Assembly: GCA_013359125.1 (NCBI GenBank)
Contig: JABWCR010000001.1
Span: forward strand, 238,183-272,403
Source: Armatimonadota bacterium
GTDB lineage: Bacteria; Armatimonadota; Fimbriimonadia; Fimbriimonadales; GBS-DC
Reading direction: 5' to 3'
Length of the DNA stretch: 34,221 nt
Shown: in pieces, positions 32,306-34,221 of the stretch
Numbering within the stretch: the first letter of the stretch is position 1
Layout of the letters: each line of letters begins with the position of its first letter
Program-made: the position numbers and the translations under genes
The notes under the pieces: model-generated
The model's database searches: none
What the model was told of the DNA's origin: nothing
The model's input: only the letters and a program-made list of their open reading frames with translations

Positions 32306-34030
32306 ATGAGCGTGCTACCCATCATCTTAGTCCGCGGTTTCGATCTGTTGGGCGGAAGCGCCGCCGACCCTTTCCACGGCTGGAACGAAGGAACCGTCAA
32401 CCCGCACAAACTGGGCGACAACTACATCTACGAAGGCATGGTGGTTCGATTCCTCAAAACCGAACTCAAACTGCCGCAAGATCAAGGCTCCACCACCTAC
32501 CTCGATGCGACCAACGCCCTCAACTACGCCGCCAGCACGCGCCAACAGACCGGAATCGACCCCAACCGCCTGGCTAGGCTCAAGACAGACTTCGGACACC
32601 TGCCCGAATCCACCCTGACCGAATGGCTGACAGGACGCATCTGGGTGGACGAAACCATCGCCAAACAGTACAAGGGCAAGCATAACACCTTCTGGGTCTT
32701 TCGATACTACGACTTTGCCGGGGCGGCGGCCAAACGCAGCCTGGAAGTGGAGGCCGACGGCCTGGCCGAGACCATCGAGCGCGTCCTGGCCATCACCGGC
32801 GCGCCGTCCGTCTATCTCATCTGCCACTCCATGGGCGGCGTCATCGCCCGATGCATGATGCAGCGAACCTACCTGCTAAAGCAGAAATCGGCCGGCCTGA
32901 ACATGACCGACGACCAATTCGTCCTCACCGCGCCCCCGGCAGCCCGCACCGCCGCCAAAAAACTCGCCCTTAGCCGCGTGGCCAAATGGATCACTATGGG
33001 CACGCCCCATCGCGGAGTGCCCTTCCAAGTGGTCCCGACCGACTTCTACGCCGAGACCGAGTACTTTAACGCAGAGTTTTTTGCCCGCAAAATGGGCAAG
33101 AAGAGCGATGACAAACGGACGCCAGACCAGTTCTTGGGCGACACGAAGGCCTTCTTCGATCCCGAGCGCGTCCTCTGTGTCGTAGGCACTAATCACCGCG
33201 CTTATGGCGGCGTCATGGGCAGCGTAACCCGCTCCGCAAACCAGGTCGTGTCGTGGCTGCAGGGCAAAGAAGCCAACCACAGCGACGGTTTGATCAAGCA
33301 ATCTTCCGCCGCCCTGGCCGGAGCCTACAAAGCCTTCGTGCACAAGCCCCATACCGGGCGCGACAGCCTCATCTCGTGCCGAGAAAGCTTCGAACTCGCC
33401 GTGCGCTTCCTGTTCGGCGACGTTCGAGTCAGACTGCGACTGGAAAGCCTGACGATCCGAAGAAGCAAGAAGATCATGTCGCGATTAGGACAAATGCTGG
33501 ACGGCAAGCCCGAATACTTCATCGGCTTCTCCGTCAAACCGCGCCGAGTGGACTTCTTCCTCAATCAGATGACCAAAGATTCGGAAAACTGCTTCGGCCC
33601 CTTCAGCACAGAAGCGATCAAAACGGACCAGATCAAGTGGGACAAAGAGGACAAATCGAAGGACGGTGTCGTGTTCGAAGGCGTCTTCAACTCCGCGCTG
33701 GCCAACTTCAACCCAAAAACCGATGAGTTCAAAGACCTGGCCTATCGAGTCGACATCTACATCGGCGAGCGCGATTCCTACCTCCTGGGCTTTTCCGACA
33801 CCAAGATAGTCGACGATACCTTCTACATGCTCTTGGTCAACGAGGGCGGAGCGCTAAAGGCCGTGCTGGTGCCCAACGACAGAGGCACGAACGCAGGCAT
33901 GATCGCCCAACCCCTGGTCAACAATCGATGCCGGTTCGTCGTCCCCAGCGGCCTCGTCCACGAAAACGTCGCCATGACGCTCTCGTTAGAAATCGACCCC
34001 AGCCAAAGCGCCCTTATGCCGACTGGATAG
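32306..34030 (+). CDS. Lipase-like alpha/beta hydrolase with unassigned C-terminal domain
   Basis: 574 residues from MSVLPIILVRGFDLLGG. Residues ~1-375 look like an alpha/beta hydrolase: strand plus RGF oxyanion region, nucleophile S175 in LICHSMGGVIAR (Cys at the first Gly position of GxSxG), and MGTPHRGVPF (231-240). The likely catalytic His is H349 in KPHTGRDSLISCRESF. The last ~200 residues (YFIGFSVKPRRVDFFL...RVDIYIGERDSYLLGF...ENVAMTLSLEIDP) are beta-rich and not recognised. No signal peptide, so cytoplasmic or unconventionally secreted. Substrate unknown; lipid ester or thioester cleavage is a guess. No strong SD; the hairpin at 32264 lies in the leader region. No immunity or secretion genes are adjacent. 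Confidence 0.75.
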   Translation: MSVLPIILVRGFDLLGGSAADPFHGWNEGTVNPHKLGDNYIYEGMVVRFLKTELKLPQDQGSTTYLDATNALNYAASTRQQTGIDPNRLARLKTDFGHLPESTLTEWLTGRIWVDETIAKQYKGKHNTFWVFRYYDFAGAAAKRSLEVEADGLAETIERVLAITGAPSVYLICHSMGGVIARCMMQRTYLLKQKSAGLNMTDDQFVLTAPPAARTAAKKLALSRVAKWITMGTPHRGVPFQVVPTDFYAETEYFNAEFFARKMGKKSDDKRTPDQFLGDTKAFFDPERVLCVVGTNHRAYGGVMGSVTRSANQVVSWLQGKEANHSDGLIKQSSAALAGAYKAFVHKPHTGRDSLISCRESFELAVRFLFGDVRVRLRLESLTIRRSKKIMSRLGQMLDGKPEYFIGFSVKPRRVDFFLNQMTKDSENCFGPFSTEAIKTDQIKWDKEDKSKDGVVFEGVFNSALANFNPKTDEFKDLAYRVDIYIGERDSYLLGFSDTKIVDDTFYMLLVNEGGALKAVLVPNDRGTNAGMIAQPLVNNRCRFVVPSGLVHENVAMTLSLEIDPSQSALMPTG

Positions 34031-34086
34031 CGCGACCTCTATGGAACCCGCTTAAGAATCGCGCCGCGAGGTCGAGCGTTCGGAAC

Positions 34087-34104
34087 GCCAGGCTTCTGCC
34101 TGGC
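34087..34104. terminator. Hairpin after the lipase-like gene
   Basis: Perfect 7-base arms (GCCAGGC and GCCTGGC) with a TTCT loop, 57 bases after the stop. No T-tract follows; it precedes the tandem repeat and may belong to the repeat family instead of being a true terminator. Confidence 0.45.
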
Positions 34105-34123
34105 AGACGAAACGGGGCCGCCC

Positions 34124-34221
34124 GGGAGGGCGAGCGTCCCCGCGAGCCCAAAACGGACCCGTCGGGAGGGCGAGCGTCCCCGCGAGCCCAAAACGGACCC
34201 GTCGGGAGGGCGAGCGTCCCC
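34124..34221. repeat. 40-bp tandem repeat, running off the right edge
   Basis: A 40-base unit beginning GGGAGGGCGAGCGTCCCC is present as two full copies (34124-34163, 34164-34203) and a partial third cut by the window end. The two full copies are identical. A degraded version of the end of the unit precedes the first copy (34110-34123). Each unit has a small dyad (GGGA...TCCC). GC-rich, with no gene evident. Confidence 0.9.

Overview
The window is a dense bacterial chromosome segment of 34.2 kb and about 58% GC by eye. It has 32 recognisable protein genes, the first cut by the left edge. I saw no rRNA or tRNA genes, CRISPR array, insertion sequence or phage gene. The likely source is a Gram-negative-type bacterium related to Armatimonadota (Fimbriimonadia-like). 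This is an inference from three secreted proteins with nearly identical PEP-CTERM anchors, a subtilase ending in dockerin-like repeats, a Tat-exported Gfo/Idh/MocA protein, a split glycine decarboxylase and strong Shine-Dalgarno (SD) sites. It is not proven.

Layout, left to right. (1) 1-2.9 kb, plus strand: end of a pyruvate dehydrogenase E2 gene, a phospholipase D-like protein with a C-terminal helix-turn-helix-like domain, and the first PEP-CTERM protein. (2) 2.9-7.5 kb, minus: GH15 glucoamylase-like enzyme, gcvH, gcvPA and a LiuC-type enoyl-CoA hydratase, closely packed. (3) 7.6-12.9 kb: a secreted subtilase on plus, then four minus genes (HD-GYP response regulator, Tat Gfo/Idh oxidoreductase, two secreted hypotheticals). 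(4) 13.1-22.1 kb: a plus-strand sugar isomerase/epimerase, meeting a nine-gene minus-strand run with gaps of at most 46 bases: hisG, ruvA, CCA-adding enzyme, ribBA, ferritin, basic secretory protein-type metallopeptidase, AI-2E family transporter, uppP, rmlD-like. (5) 22.1-25.3 kb, plus: hisD-hisB-hisH, divergent from hisG, then a second PEP-CTERM gene with a clear promoter and terminator. (6) 25.3-29.4 kb: an amidohydrolase on minus, divergent from a plus operon of a thioredoxin-like protein, a DppA-type D-aminopeptidase and gcvT. (7) 29.4-34.2 kb: the third PEP-CTERM gene on minus with two tandem promoters, then plus-strand genes for a divergent DprA-like protein, a GT2 glycosyltransferase and a lipase-like hydrolase with an unrecognised C-terminal domain, ending in a 40-bp tandem repeat that runs off the window.

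Most genes are housekeeping: glycine cleavage, histidine, riboflavin, tRNA end repair, recombination, undecaprenyl phosphate recycling and iron storage. The surface layer is the distinctive part. The PEP-CTERM genes at 24.7 and 30.2 kb share an extended -10 promoter and a similar leader, and the subtilase has a different C-terminal motif ending in Cys. No exosortase is in the window. I found no convincing new multi-gene system. The best leads are the PLD plus helix-turn-helix protein, the degenerate DprA-like protein coupled to a glycosyltransferase, the lipase C-terminal domain, the Cys-ended dockerin tail and the shared PEP-CTERM promoter and leader.
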